Origin: Oleiagrimonas citrea
GTDB taxonomy: Bacteria; Pseudomonadota; Gammaproteobacteria; Xanthomonadales; Rhodanobacteraceae
Reading direction: 5' to 3'
DNA: 64,000 bases
NCBI RefSeq assembly: GCF_012395255.1
Contig: NZ_JAAZQD010000004.1
Span: forward strand, 434,001-498,000
Shown: positions 25,295 to 34,418 of the stretch, in pieces
Layout: every line of letters starts with the position of its first letter
Numbering within the stretch: the stretch's first letter is position 1
Translations under genes and position numbers: made by a program
Notes under the pieces: generated by a model
The model's input: only the letters and a program-made list of their open reading frames with translations
What the model was told of the DNA's origin: nothing
Database searches by the model: none

Positions 25295-27406
25295 ATGATC
25301 AAGCAAGCGTTTTTGGCGCTGTCGCTGTGTGCTGTCTGTTTCCAGGCCTCGGCCGCCGACAGCAAGAGCGACAAGCATCCGTTCAACGTGCGTGACCTGG
25401 TGATGCTCAAGCGCGTCAGCGATCCGCATCTTTCGCCGGATGGCAATACGGTGGCGTTCTCGATCCGCCGTACCGATTACGACGCCAACAAGGGGCGTCA
25501 TGCCATCGATGTTCTCGATCTCCGCTCGAGAAATGCCAAGCCGCACCGCCTGGTCGATAACGCGTCCAGTCCGCGCTGGTCGCGGGACGGAAGCCGTATC
25601 TTCTTCCTTTCCTCGCGCTCGGGCAGCAGCCAGTTGTGGTGGGTCTCGGCCCGGGGCGGAGCGCCGGTGCAGGCGACGCACTACCCGCTTAACGTCACCA
25701 CCTTCAAGCTGTCGCCCGATGGCGTGCATGTGGCCCTGACCATGGATGCCTTCACCGATTGCGCCACGCTGGCCTGCACGCGTCAGCGGCTGGACGCGCG
25801 CGCGGCGGACAAGGCGAGCGGCACGCTGTACAAGAAATTGTTCGTGCGGCATTGGGACACCTGGTCCGACGGCCGACGTTCGCAGCTGTATGTGGCAGAG
25901 CTCGGCGCGGGCGGCAAGGTAGCCGGAGAACCGGTGCACGTCAGCCGTGGCATCGATGGCGACATCCCGTCCAAACCCTTCGGTGACGACGGCGAGTACA
26001 GCTTCTCACCGCAAGGCGACTGGGTGTACTTCGACGTCCGCATCGCCGGGCGCACCGAGCCGTGGTCGACCAACTTCGACATCTACCGCGTGCCGACCAG
26101 CGGCTCGGCAGCGCCGAAGAATCTGACGGCGTCGAACAAGGCCTGGGATGCCTGGCCGGTGCCTTCGCCGGATGGCCGCAGTCTGTTCTATTTGGCGCAG
26201 AAGACGCCCGGCTTCGAATCCGACCGGTTCGCGATCATGAAGATGGATCTGGCCACGGGCAAGACCCGCGAGCTGGATGAAGGCTGGGACCGCTCGCCGG
26301 GAAGCCTGTCGATTTCGCACGATGGCAAGACCCTCTACGCCACGGCCGACGATGAGGGACAGCACCCGCTGTTCGCCATCGACGCCGAGGACGGTGGTGT
26401 CGACAAAGTGGTCGGTGACGGACATGTGGCCGGCTACGACGTCGCTCTCGCCGTCGACCGCATCGTGTTGGTGCGCGACAGCCTGACCGCGCCGGGCGAT
26501 CTGTATACCGCGCACACCGACGGTGGCGATCTCGAGCAGGTCACGCACGTCAACGCCGCGGCGCTGGCCAAGGTCAGCATGGGCCAGCCGCGCTGGTTCA
26601 CCTTCAAGGGCTGGAACGACGAACGAGTGCAGGGCTATGTCGTGACGCCGGCTGACTTCGACAGCGACAAGACCTATCCGGTGGCGTTCATCATCCATGG
26701 CGGCCCGCAGGGTGCGATGACCAACAGCTGGAGCTATCGCTGGAATCCGCAGACGTACGCGGGCCAGGGTTTCGCCGTGGTCACCGTCAATTTCCACGGC
26801 TCCACGGGCTACGGTCAGGACTTCACCGATTCGATCTCGGGCGACTGGGGCGGCAAGCCGCTGGACGACCTGAAGGCCGGCTGGAAGTACGCGCTGGACA
26901 AGTACGATTTCCTCGACGGCGACCGCGCCTGTGCACTGGGCGCCAGCTACGGCGGCTACATGGTCTACTGGATGGCCGGCGTGTGGAACAAGCCGTGGAA
27001 GTGCTTCGTCGACCACGACGGCGTGTTCGATGCGCGGATGATGTACTACGCCACGGACGAACTGTGGTTCGAGGAGCACGAGAACGGCGGCATGCAGTTC
27101 CGGGTGCCGCAGAACTACGAGAAGTTCAATCCCATCGACCACGTGAAGGATTGGCGCGTGCCGATGCTGGTCGTGCATTCGGCGCACGATTATCGCATTC
27201 CGTTGACGCAGGGGCTGGGCGCGTTCACAGCCTTGCAGCGTCAGGGCATTCCGAGCGAATTCCTGACCTTCCCGGACGAGAACCACTGGGTGCTGAAGCC
27301 GCATAACAGCGTGCAGTGGCACGACACGGTCAATGCCTGGCTCAAGCGCTGGACGCCGGCCACGGACAAGCCGAAGAAGAAAAGTTTTCTCCGCAGCCTG
27401 ATGTAA
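25295..27406 (+). CDS. Secreted S9 family peptidase (acylaminoacyl-/dipeptidyl-peptidase-like)
   Basis: The 703-aa product starts at ATG 25295 with a signal peptide (MIKQAFLALSLCAVC, cleavage near ASA-AD). A beta-propeller domain follows (TolB/DPP-IV-like blades such as LSPDGNTVAF, residues about 40-420), then an alpha/beta-hydrolase domain (about 430-690). The catalytic Ser lies in GASYGGYM (about residue 551), the Asp in SAHDYRIP (about 632) and the His in DENHWV (about 666), with the oxyanion strand IHGGPQGA. It would trim oligopeptides in the periplasm or outside the cell. It is monocistronic, with a strong terminator directly after. Confidence 0.92.
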   Translation: MIKQAFLALSLCAVCFQASAADSKSDKHPFNVRDLVMLKRVSDPHLSPDGNTVAFSIRRTDYDANKGRHAIDVLDLRSRNAKPHRLVDNASSPRWSRDGSRIFFLSSRSGSSQLWWVSARGGAPVQATHYPLNVTTFKLSPDGVHVALTMDAFTDCATLACTRQRLDARAADKASGTLYKKLFVRHWDTWSDGRRSQLYVAELGAGGKVAGEPVHVSRGIDGDIPSKPFGDDGEYSFSPQGDWVYFDVRIAGRTEPWSTNFDIYRVPTSGSAAPKNLTASNKAWDAWPVPSPDGRSLFYLAQKTPGFESDRFAIMKMDLATGKTRELDEGWDRSPGSLSISHDGKTLYATADDEGQHPLFAIDAEDGGVDKVVGDGHVAGYDVALAVDRIVLVRDSLTAPGDLYTAHTDGGDLEQVTHVNAAALAKVSMGQPRWFTFKGWNDERVQGYVVTPADFDSDKTYPVAFIIHGGPQGAMTNSWSYRWNPQTYAGQGFAVVTVNFHGSTGYGQDFTDSISGDWGGKPLDDLKAGWKYALDKYDFLDGDRACALGASYGGYMVYWMAGVWNKPWKCFVDHDGVFDARMMYYATDELWFEEHENGGMQFRVPQNYEKFNPIDHVKDWRVPMLVVHSAHDYRIPLTQGLGAFTALQRQGIPSEFLTFPDENHWVLKPHNSVQWHDTVNAWLKRWTPATDKPKKKSFLRSLM

Positions 27407-27420
27407 CGAGCCGATACGAG

Positions 27421-27458
27421 AACGGCGCCCGACAACTAAGTCGGGCGCCGTTTTTTTT
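27421..27458 (+). terminator. Rho-independent terminator after the S9 peptidase
   Basis: A perfect 12-bp GC-rich stem (27422-27433 with 27440-27451) and a 6-base loop are followed by a run of T, starting 15 bases past the stop codon. It separates the gene from the convergent YeiH-like gene. Confidence 0.95.
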
Positions 27459-27477
27459 GTGTCGGGTGGAGCCGCGT

Positions 27478-28521
27478 TCAGAGCTGATGCATCAACAGCT
27501 GCACGCCCAGACTGCTCAGCGCCACGGCGGCCCAGACGCCCAGCCCCAGCAGGATCGGGCGCACGCCGGTCGAGAGCATGCGGCGCAGGTCCGAGGAGAG
27601 GCCGATGGCGGTGAGCGCCATGATGATCATGAATTCCGCGCCGGCGTGGATGATCGGCCCCCAGCTGTCAGGCACCACGCCGCTGCTGCGCAGGGCCGAG
27701 GCGACCACGAACCACAGGATGAACCACGGGAAGATGCGGCGCAGGCTGAAGTCGGAACGGTTGTGCTTGTGGTGGCGACGGATCTCGATCACGGCCAGCA
27801 CCAGGCAGACCGGAATGATCAGCGTTGCGCGGGTCAGCTTGACGATGGTCGCGTAGTCGCCGGCGGCCTTGCTGTAGGTGTAGCCGGCGGCGACCACCGA
27901 CGAGGTGTCGTTGATGGCGGTGCCGGCCCACAGACCGAAGCCGTGCGCGCTCAGATGCATCAGGTGTCCGAGTGCCGGGAACAGCAGCACGGCGACCACG
28001 TTGAACAGGAAGATGGTCGAGATCGCGAACGCGGTCTCGTGCTCGTCCGACTGGATGATCGGTGTGGCCGCGGCGATGGCCGATCCACCGCAGATTGCGG
28101 TGCCGATGCCGATCAGCGTCTTCAACTTGGACGGAATGCCAAGCAGCTTGCCGAGCAGGGCGGCCGAGACGAAGGCGGCGGTGATGGTGACCAGGGTCAC
28201 GCCCAATGAGGATGCACCGGTGCGCAACACCTGGTGCAGGCTGAGGTTCAGGCCGAGCGCCACGATCGACCATTGCAAGACCTGCTTGCCGGCCAGACGG
28301 ATGCCGGGCTGGAAGAGTGCACCCGGTGCGCGCATATTGCGCACGGCGATGCCGAGCACGATGCCGAACACCGGTCCGCCGATCAGCGGCCAGAGACGGC
28401 CCAGACCCAGGGCGGCAACGGCGATGCATGCGGTGAGCAGCAGGCCGGGCCAGATCGTGCTGCGCATGCGTGGCGTGGCGGCTTCGGTTTGCGGGGCGGT
28501 GATCTCGGAAGCGGCGTTCAT
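27478..28521 (-). CDS. YeiH-like putative sulfate/anion exporter (UPF0324 family)
   Basis: The 347-aa protein has about 10-11 membrane segments and the UPF0324/Cons_hypoth698 motifs GPVFGIVLGIAVRN, KQVLQWSIVALGL, GTAICGGSAIAA and GTAINDTSSVVAAG. Members are annotated as sulfate exporters, but the substrate is poorly established. The divergent LysR gene (28613) starts 91 bases away, the same arrangement as E. coli yeiH-yeiE, so the regulator probably controls this transporter. ATG 28521 is clear; the first 20 residues are a hydrophilic lead-in. Confidence 0.85.
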   Translation of the reverse strand: MNAASEITAPQTEAATPRMRSTIWPGLLLTACIAVAALGLGRLWPLIGGPVFGIVLGIAVRNMRAPGALFQPGIRLAGKQVLQWSIVALGLNLSLHQVLRTGASSLGVTLVTITAAFVSAALLGKLLGIPSKLKTLIGIGTAICGGSAIAAATPIIQSDEHETAFAISTIFLFNVVAVLLFPALGHLMHLSAHGFGLWAGTAINDTSSVVAAGYTYSKAAGDYATIVKLTRATLIIPVCLVLAVIEIRRHHKHNRSDFSLRRIFPWFILWFVVASALRSSGVVPDSWGPIIHAGAEFMIIMALTAIGLSSDLRRMLSTGVRPILLGLGVWAAVALSSLGVQLLMHQL

Positions 28522-28599
28522 GATTGGGTTCGTGGTGACGGTGAAGTCATTCTGGCGCGTTGGGGTCGAAAGATATATTGATTAATAATTATCCATGAA

Positions 28600-28614
28600 A
28601 TAAGTTTTACTTAT
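28600..28614. promoter_or_regulatory. LysR-type operator candidate overlapping the regulator's start codon
   Basis: ATAAG-TTTTA-CTTAT is a perfect 15-base palindrome of the LysR T-N11-A kind and ends inside the ATG of the LysR gene. It sits in the A/T-rich gap shared with the divergent YeiH-like gene. Binding here would be expected to repress the regulator's own expression. Confidence 0.55.
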
Positions 28615-29512
28615 GATTTCCTACACCCCTCGCCAGTTGCAGGCCTTCGTCGCCGTGGCGGCCCAGGGCAGTGTGCGGCGTGCGGCGGAAACGCTTCACC
28701 TCACCCAGCCGGCGCTGAGCATGGCGCTGGCCGAGCTGGAACGACAGCTGGGAACGCCGCTGTTCGACCGCGAGCGCGGGCGGCTGCATCTGAGCGCGCA
28801 GGGGCGTGAGCTGCTGCCGATGGCGCAGGAAATCCTGCAGCGCATGCAGGCGCTGCAGCAGCGCGCGGGCACCGCGGCGGATCGGTTGAGCGGCGAATTG
28901 CGTCTGGGCGCGAGCAATACCGTGGGCAACTATCTGGTCGGCGATTTGCTGGGTGATTTCGTCGTCGCGCATCCCGATGTCGCGGTGCAGCTGACCGTGA
29001 ACAACACGGACGCCATTGTCGCCGGCGTGCTCGAACATCGTCTCGATCTCGGCTGTGTCGAGGGCGAGGTGACGCATCCGCAACTGGACACGAGGCCGTG
29101 GCGCGAAGATGCCCTGGTGGTCTGCGCGCGCCCGGATCATCGTCTGGCGGAGCGCGCGCGTCTGCGCGCCGAGGATTTCCGCGGCACGCGCTGGATCGTG
29201 CGCGAACCGGGTTCGGCCACGCGCGCGATGAGCGAGCGCATTCTGGCCAAGTTGCCGGAACCGCGCGTGGTGCTGGAGCTGGGCCAGATCGAGGCCATCA
29301 AGCAGGCAGTGAGCGCCGGACTCGGACTGGCATGCCTGCCGCGTGTGGCGCTGGGCGATGCGCTTGCGGCCGGACGTCTGGTGGTGCTGCCGACGCCGTT
29401 CCTGCGCATGCACCGTCAGCTGTCCCTGGTCATGCACCGCACCCGCTATCGGGGGCCGGTGATGCAGGCGTTTCTCGACCGCGTGCTCACTGCAGTTTCA
29501 GGTCGGGGTTGA
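28613..29512 (+). CDS. LysR-family transcriptional regulator (YeiE-like)
   Basis: The 299-aa protein has an N-terminal winged helix-turn-helix (TPRQLQAFVAVAAQGSVRRAAETLHLTQPALSMALAELE is the region, residues about 5-43) and a periplasmic-binding-protein-like effector domain (about 92-290). There is no good ribosome-binding site before the ATG; an operator palindrome overlaps it. Divergence from the YeiH-like transporter marks it as that gene's likely regulator. The 3' end overlaps the convergent ptsI gene by 26 bases. Confidence 0.9.
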   Translation: MISYTPRQLQAFVAVAAQGSVRRAAETLHLTQPALSMALAELERQLGTPLFDRERGRLHLSAQGRELLPMAQEILQRMQALQQRAGTAADRLSGELRLGASNTVGNYLVGDLLGDFVVAHPDVAVQLTVNNTDAIVAGVLEHRLDLGCVEGEVTHPQLDTRPWREDALVVCARPDHRLAERARLRAEDFRGTRWIVREPGSATRAMSERILAKLPEPRVVLELGQIEAIKQAVSAGLGLACLPRVALGDALAAGRLVVLPTPFLRMHRQLSLVMHRTRYRGPVMQAFLDRVLTAVSGRG

Positions 29513-31232
29513 AACTGTCCAGCAGTGCGGCGACTTCCTGGCTGGAGCGCGCGCGAAGCAGTTGCGGCGACAGCTTGCGCAGGCGCGCGCGTTCGAGCTG
29601 GCCGATGCGGTCGCGTACTTCCAGCATCTGTCCCGGGTGCATGCTGAAGTCGGTGAGGCCGAGCGCCAGCAGCAGCGGCGTCAGCAGCGGATCGCCGGCC
29701 ATCTCGCCGCACAGACTGACCGGCTTGCCGGCACGCCGGCCGACGCTGATCACGCGCGCGATCAGGCGCAGCAGCGCAGGTTGCAGTGGGTCGTACAGGG
29801 TGCCCAGTGCATCGTTGTTGCGATCCGCGGCCAGCACATACTGGGCCAGGTCGTTGGTGCCGATGGCGAAGAAGTCGGCGTCGTCGAGCAGGGTGTGGAT
29901 GCCGATCGCAGCGGCGGGCACTTCGACCATCGCGCCGACCTCGGGCAGTTCGCTCAGCGTGTGGCCGGCATCGCGCAGGTCGTTGGCGCAGATCTGCAGC
30001 AGCGAGCGCACCGCGCCGAGTTCGTCGGGCGTGGTGATCATCGGCACGAGGATGCGGATCGGACCGTAGCTGGCTGCGCGCAGGATCGCGCGCAGCTGCG
30101 AGGCGAAGACCGCCGGATGGCGCAGGGACAAGCGCACGCCGCGCACGCCGAGCGCCGGGTTTTCTTCCTCGCGCAGGGCGATGCCGGCGTTGTCGGCCTT
30201 GTCCGCGCCCAGGTCCAGGGTGCGGATGGTGCAGGGCAGGCCGCCCATGCCCAGCACCAGGTCGCGGTAGGCGTGGAACTGCTCGTCCTCGCTGGGCAGG
30301 CCCTTGCTGCGCAGGAACAGGAATTCGGTGCGGTACAGGCCGATGCCGCTGGCGCCGAGCGCGCGCGCCTGGGCCACGTCCGGCGACTGCTCGGCATTGG
30401 CGAACAGGCGGATGTCGACGTTGTCGCGGGTGCGCGTGGGTTCCTTCGCCAGCGCGGCGAGGCGGCGGCCCTCGCGGGCGGCCTCGCGTTGCCAGTTGCG
30501 GTAGCGGGTCAGGTCCTGGGCGGTCGGATGGATCACCACCTCGCCGGCTTCGGCGTCGACCAGCACCAGGTCTTCGTCGCTGATGGTGCCGAGGGCGTCG
30601 CTGGTGGCGACCAGCATCGGCAGGTTCAGGCTGCGCGCGAGGATGGCGCTGTGCGAATACACGCTGCCGCCGGCTGCGACGATGCCGAGCAGGCCGTGGC
30701 CGGCCAGGTGCGCCATGTCGCCGGGCGCGATGGTGTCGGCGATCAGGATCTCGCCGACGCGCGCGGCCAGCTTGCGTTCTTCCTGGCTGGTCTGGCGCGA
30801 CAGCACGCTCATGACGCGGCCGATGACCTGGTCGATGTCCTCACGACGACTGCGCAGATACGGATCGTCCATCGCCTCGAAGACTTTGCCGAGACGATCG
30901 GCCTGCATCTTCAGCGCGGCGCTGGCGCGGTAGTGCCCCTTGCGGATCATGTCGTCGAGACCATGCACCAGCTCGGGGTCTTCCAGCAGCAGGCTGTGCG
31001 CGTCGATGAATTCGCCGACGTCGCGGGCCAGGGCGCCATGCAGTTTTTCGCGCAGTTCAACCAGCTCCGCGCGGGCGGTCTCGATGGCGTCGTGCAGACG
31101 TTCGATTTCCGCTTCGACCTCGTCGTCCTCGAGCGGACGATTGTCCACATTCAACTTGCTCGGCTTGACCAGCCGGGCGCGGCCCAGGGCCATGCCGCGC
31201 GAGGCGGCGGTGCCGGAGAGGACGATTCTCAT
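29487..31232 (-). CDS. ptsI: Phosphoenolpyruvate-protein phosphotransferase (enzyme I of the PTS)
   Basis: Autophosphorylates on His from PEP and passes the phosphate to HPr. The 581-aa product starts at ATG 31232 (MRIVLSGTAASRG). It has the N-terminal HPr-binding domain, the phospho-His region GGSVYSHSAILARS (His about residue 193), and the PEP-binding TIM barrel with LYRTEFLFL, the GTNDL motif and the active Cys in CGEMAGD (about residue 505). It is last in a tight hprK-rapZ-EIIA-ptsH-ptsI series. No sugar permease (EIIC) lies in the window, so the system looks regulatory. Confidence 0.95.
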   Translation of the reverse strand: MRIVLSGTAASRGMALGRARLVKPSKLNVDNRPLEDDEVEAEIERLHDAIETARAELVELREKLHGALARDVGEFIDAHSLLLEDPELVHGLDDMIRKGHYRASAALKMQADRLGKVFEAMDDPYLRSRREDIDQVIGRVMSVLSRQTSQEERKLAARVGEILIADTIAPGDMAHLAGHGLLGIVAAGGSVYSHSAILARSLNLPMLVATSDALGTISDEDLVLVDAEAGEVVIHPTAQDLTRYRNWQREAAREGRRLAALAKEPTRTRDNVDIRLFANAEQSPDVAQARALGASGIGLYRTEFLFLRSKGLPSEDEQFHAYRDLVLGMGGLPCTIRTLDLGADKADNAGIALREEENPALGVRGVRLSLRHPAVFASQLRAILRAASYGPIRILVPMITTPDELGAVRSLLQICANDLRDAGHTLSELPEVGAMVEVPAAAIGIHTLLDDADFFAIGTNDLAQYVLAADRNNDALGTLYDPLQPALLRLIARVISVGRRAGKPVSLCGEMAGDPLLTPLLLALGLTDFSMHPGQMLEVRDRIGQLERARLRKLSPQLLRARSSQEVAALLDSFNPDLKLQ

Positions 31233-31305
31233 CGCTCGTCGGCCTCCGTGCAGGGCGGTTGTGCGCGACGCGCCGACAGGTTGCAGGGAGTCAGCGAACG
31301 CATGC

Positions 31306-31575
31306 TCAGCCACCCTCGTCGAACTTGCGCTCGAACAGATCGACGACGGCGGTCATCGCCGCGTCTTCATCCGGGCCGTTGGTGCGGATGGTCAGCGTGC
31401 TGCCGAGTCCGGCCGCCAGCATCATGACGCCCATGATCGACTTGGCGTTGACCTCGCGGCCCTGGCCGACAAGCATCACGGAGGATGTAAAGCCGTTGAC
31501 CAGCTGCACCAGCTTGGCCGAGGCCCGGGCATGCAGGCCCAGACGGTTGGAAATGACGATGTCCTTCTCAAGCAT
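31306..31575 (-). CDS. ptsH: HPr phosphocarrier protein
   Basis: The 89-aa protein has the phospho-acceptor His15 in NRLGLHARAS and the regulatory Ser46 region AKSIMGVMML, so it can be both a phosphotransfer protein and a target of HPr kinase, whose gene (hprK) is three genes upstream. Its start overlaps the end of the EIIA gene by 8 bases. Length and both sites are standard. Confidence 0.96.
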   Translation of the reverse strand: MLEKDIVISNRLGLHARASAKLVQLVNGFTSSVMLVGQGREVNAKSIMGVMMLAAGLGSTLTIRTNGPDEDAAMTAVVDLFERKFDEGG

Positions 31576-31960
31576 GGTCGATGAAGATTCCTCGGCGGCC
31601 GCCGCTGGCAGCGATTTCGGCCAATTCGGGCAGGGATTTGTCGGCGTAGTTCATGACTCGCAGCAGCATCGGCAGGTTCAATCCGGAAACGCAGCGCACG
31701 TGGGCGCCCAGGTTGCTCATGGACAGGCCGATGTTGCACGGCGTGGCGCCGTACAGGTCGGACAGCACCAGCACGCCGTCGCCGTCGTCGAGGTCGCGCA
31801 GGTAGCGGGTGGTGTCCTCGCGCGTGTCCGACACGTCGGCGTCGGCGGGGACTTCCATCGCGGCAACCTTCAGCGGTAGCTGCGGCATGACGTGGCGTGC
31901 CGCGGTGATCAGGGCGGCGCCCACGCCTTCGTGCGTCATCAGCAGGATTCCAACGCTCAT
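31568..31960 (-). CDS. PTS EIIA component, mannose/fructose (EIIA-Man) type
   Basis: The 130-aa single-domain protein matches EIIA-Man: SVGILLMTHEGVGAALI with phospho-His at about residue 10, and VLSDLYGATPCNIG near residue 68. It has no fused EIIB and no EIIC/EIID partners in view, so it probably acts as a phosphorylation-state sensor. It lies 4 bases after rapZ and overlaps ptsH. In related genomes it is sometimes called ptsL or manX. Confidence 0.88.
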   Translation of the reverse strand: MSVGILLMTHEGVGAALITAARHVMPQLPLKVAAMEVPADADVSDTREDTTRYLRDLDDGDGVLVLSDLYGATPCNIGLSMSNLGAHVRCVSGLNLPMLLRVMNYADKSLPELAEIAASGGRRGIFIDHA

Positions 31961-31964
31961 CGGT

Positions 31965-32843
31965 TCAGTCCAGCTCGCGGTGGAAGGTGAGCACTTCGTC
32001 GCGTCCGGCGTGGAAGTGCTCGCTGAGGCGTTCGGCCAGATACACCGAACGATGACGGCCGCCGGTGCAGCCGATGGAGACGGTCACGTAGCTGCGGTCG
32101 GCGTGCTTGAAGCGCGGCAGCCAGGTGTCCAGGAAGCGCATGATGTCGTCGAGGTACTCGCCAACCATGGGCTGGGTCTCGAGGAACTCGCGTACCGGTG
32201 CGTCCTTGCCGGACAGCGGGCGCAGCGTGCGATTCCAGTGCGGGTTCGGCAGGCAGCGCGCGTCGAACACGAAATCGGCATCCAGTGGCAGGCCGTGCTT
32301 GAAGGCGAAGGACTCGAACAGCAGCGTCATGCCTTCGGCGGCGGCGGCGAACTCGGTGGCGATCATGCGCCGCAACTGGTGCACGTTGAGGTCGCTGGTG
32401 TCGATGACATGCTCGGCGATCGACATCAGCGGACGCAGCAGCTTGCGCTCGCGGGCGATGGCGTCAGCCAGCGACATGCCGCCGGTGGACAGCGGATGGC
32501 GGCGGCGGGTTTCAGAGAAGCGTTTCAGCAGCACCTCGTCCCGGCTGTCGACGAAGACCAGATGCACGACCACGCCCTCGGCCGCCAGCTCGGACAGCAT
32601 GCCGGGCATGCTGGCCAGATCCTCGCTGCGCACGTCGATGCCGACGGCGATGCGTGCGTTGGTTTCGCGCGCGTTGCTGTCGACCGCCTTGACCAGTTGC
32701 GTCAGCAGCGGGGCGGGCAGGTTGTCGACGCAATAGAAGTTCAGATCCTCCATTGCGCGCAGGGCGATGGTCTTGCCGCCGCCGGACATGCCGGTGAGCA
32801 CGACGAGGTGGACGTCTTCCTGATGGGGGCCGGGTGCGTTCAT
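31965..32843 (-). CDS. rapZ: RapZ RNase adapter / nucleotide-binding protein
   Basis: The 292-aa protein has a Walker A motif GMSGGGKT (about residues 17-24), the ENLNFYCVDNLP-type segment (MEDLNFYCVDNLPAPLL) and the C-terminal RNA-binding/sensing motif GCTGGRHRSVYLAERL (about residue 250). In E. coli RapZ delivers the GlmZ sRNA to RNase E and senses glucosamine-6-P; whether this organism has GlmZ-like sRNAs is unknown. It follows hprK by 8 bases. ATG 32843 is the start; the open frame continues upstream as non-coding overlap. Confidence 0.94.
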   Translation of the reverse strand: MNAPGPHQEDVHLVVLTGMSGGGKTIALRAMEDLNFYCVDNLPAPLLTQLVKAVDSNARETNARIAVGIDVRSEDLASMPGMLSELAAEGVVVHLVFVDSRDEVLLKRFSETRRRHPLSTGGMSLADAIARERKLLRPLMSIAEHVIDTSDLNVHQLRRMIATEFAAAAEGMTLLFESFAFKHGLPLDADFVFDARCLPNPHWNRTLRPLSGKDAPVREFLETQPMVGEYLDDIMRFLDTWLPRFKHADRSYVTVSIGCTGGRHRSVYLAERLSEHFHAGRDEVLTFHRELD

Positions 32844-32851
32844 CGTCGGTA

Positions 32852-33811
32852 TTACCAGGGGGGCATGTGGCGGAGTTGGTGGGCCTGACGGTCCATGAAG
32901 GTCTGTGCCGGGTCGATGCCCTGGCTCTTGAGCATGTGGCTGCGCACGGCGGCCTCGACCAGCACCGAGAGGTTGCGGCCGGGCGCGACGGGAATGGTCA
33001 GCTTGGGCACCTTCACGTCCATCACGTCCTGATGGCTGACGTCGCCGGTGATGCGCGTCATGGCGTCGGCCTCCTCGCCTTCGCGCATCGGTTTCAGGTG
33101 GATGATGAGGCGCAGGTACTTGGACGCCTTGACTGCGGTGTGGCCGAACATCTCGCGCACGTTGAGCACGCCCAGACCGCGCACTTCCAGCAGGTCGCGG
33201 ATCAGCGACGGGCAGGTGCCGTCGATCACGTCGGGTGCGATCAGGGTGAATTCGGTGGCGTCGTCGGCGACCAGCCGGTGGCCGCGCGTGACCAGCTCCA
33301 GCGCCAGTTCGCTCTTGCCCGAGCCGGGTTCGCCGGTGATCAGCACGCCGATGGAGTAGACCTCCATGAACACGCCGTGCAGCGTGATCGAGCGCGCCAG
33401 GCTGCGCGCCAAGTGGTACTGCAGCCAGGTCAGCAATTCGTGGCCACGCTTGCTGCTCAGCCACAGCGGCGTGTCCGATTCCTCGGCCGCATCGCGCAGG
33501 TCCGAAGGGACGCTCTGTTCCTTGCTGATGATCAGCGCGATGGGCGCGTTGGCGATGATCTTCTGGATGGTCTTCCAGCGCTGGCGCGAGTCGAGGCTGT
33601 CGAGATAGCGCAGCTCTTCGGTGCCGATGATCTGCACCTTGTTGGGATAGATGATGTTGAGATAACCGACCAGTGACGGCCGGCGCGACTGCGAGCGGTC
33701 GATCTTGACGACGCGCGATTCGCCACGCAGGCCGGCGACCCAGCGCAGCGCCATGCGGTCTTCCACGTCATCGAAGAGTTGTCGGGCGGTCAGCTGTTCC
33801 ACGTGGGCCAC
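32852..33811 (-). CDS. hprK: HPr kinase/phosphorylase
   Basis: Bifunctional enzyme that phosphorylates and dephosphorylates Ser46 of HPr. The 319-aa product has an N-terminal MurF-like domain (about 1-130), the P-loop GEPGSGKS (about 158-165), the C-terminal capping segment [15 protein letters not shown] (family signature) and LRLIIHL. The start is GTG 33811; GTG 33802 is also possible. Its target, HPr with Ser46, is encoded three genes downstream. The 105-base gap to hpf upstream leaves room for a promoter. Confidence 0.93.
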   Translation of the reverse strand: MAHVEQLTARQLFDDVEDRMALRWVAGLRGESRVVKIDRSQSRRPSLVGYLNIIYPNKVQIIGTEELRYLDSLDSRQRWKTIQKIIANAPIALIISKEQSVPSDLRDAAEESDTPLWLSSKRGHELLTWLQYHLARSLARSITLHGVFMEVYSIGVLITGEPGSGKSELALELVTRGHRLVADDATEFTLIAPDVIDGTCPSLIRDLLEVRGLGVLNVREMFGHTAVKASKYLRLIIHLKPMREGEEADAMTRITGDVSHQDVMDVKVPKLTIPVAPGRNLSVLVEAAVRSHMLKSQGIDPAQTFMDRQAHQLRHMPPW

Positions 33812-33916
33812 TCATGCGGGGCATGGCGGTCATTGTGCCAGTTTGCGGGAAGTGCGTCGCCCGTTCATTGCGCGCCGGGCCGGTCGAGGATGGACCGGCC
33901 CGGCGGTGCGGCGGCG

Positions 33917-34237
33917 TCAGCCGGCGCGCATCTGGCGCACTTCGGCGCGGTGATGATCGGTCAGCTTTTCCTTGTGCTTGCGCAACTGTGCGACCAGCTT
34001 GTCGATGAGCACGTCGATGGAGGCGTACATGTCGCTGTCGCAGGCTTCGGCATGCACGGTGGCGCCGGCCGCGTTGACGGTGCCCTCGGCGCGTTGCTCC
34101 AGTTTCTCCACGCTCAGGACCACGTTGAGCGAGGTGATGTTGTCGAAATGTCGCGTGAGGCGGTCCAGCTTGGATTGCAGGTGATCGCGCAATGCCGGGG
34201 TGACGTCGATCTGGTGGCCGCTGAGTTGAACGTGCAT
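33917..34237 (-). CDS. hpf: Short ribosome hibernation-promoting factor
   Basis: The 106-aa product (MHVQLSGHQIDVTPALRDHL) is a short-form HPF/YfiA protein that binds the 30S decoding region and promotes 100S dimers in stationary phase. It has the beta-alpha-beta fold pattern and the basic AQLRKHKEKLTDHH tail, but no long C-terminal dimer domain. ATG 34237 has a strong AGGAGG site 6 bases upstream. An upstream in-frame extension to 34336 is unconserved and was rejected. It sits in the usual place after rpoN. Confidence 0.94.
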   Translation of the reverse strand: MHVQLSGHQIDVTPALRDHLQSKLDRLTRHFDNITSLNVVLSVEKLEQRAEGTVNAAGATVHAEACDSDMYASIDVLIDKLVAQLRKHKEKLTDHHRAEVRQMRAG

Positions 34238-34418
34238 GGTCGCCTCCTGAAAGGAATGATTGGATTTGCCGCATGGCGGCATGACGCCGGAAGTCCGGTG
34301 TCGGGCAATCCCTCGCGAGGGCAACCCATGCTTCATGCCAGTCGCGCAGTTCGTGGTCGGAGCCTGGGCGCGATCGGGTTGCCTGGTGTGTGGTGCCTGT
34401 TTTCCATACCTCCTTGAT

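Noticed and set aside
34334..34407. 24-codon frame with AAGGAGG just before ATG 34407, ending in an ATGA overlap with an in-frame extension of hpf
   Set aside because: The AAGGAGG is only one base from the ATG, too close to work, and hpf has its own strong site at ATG 34237. Kept only as a curiosity.
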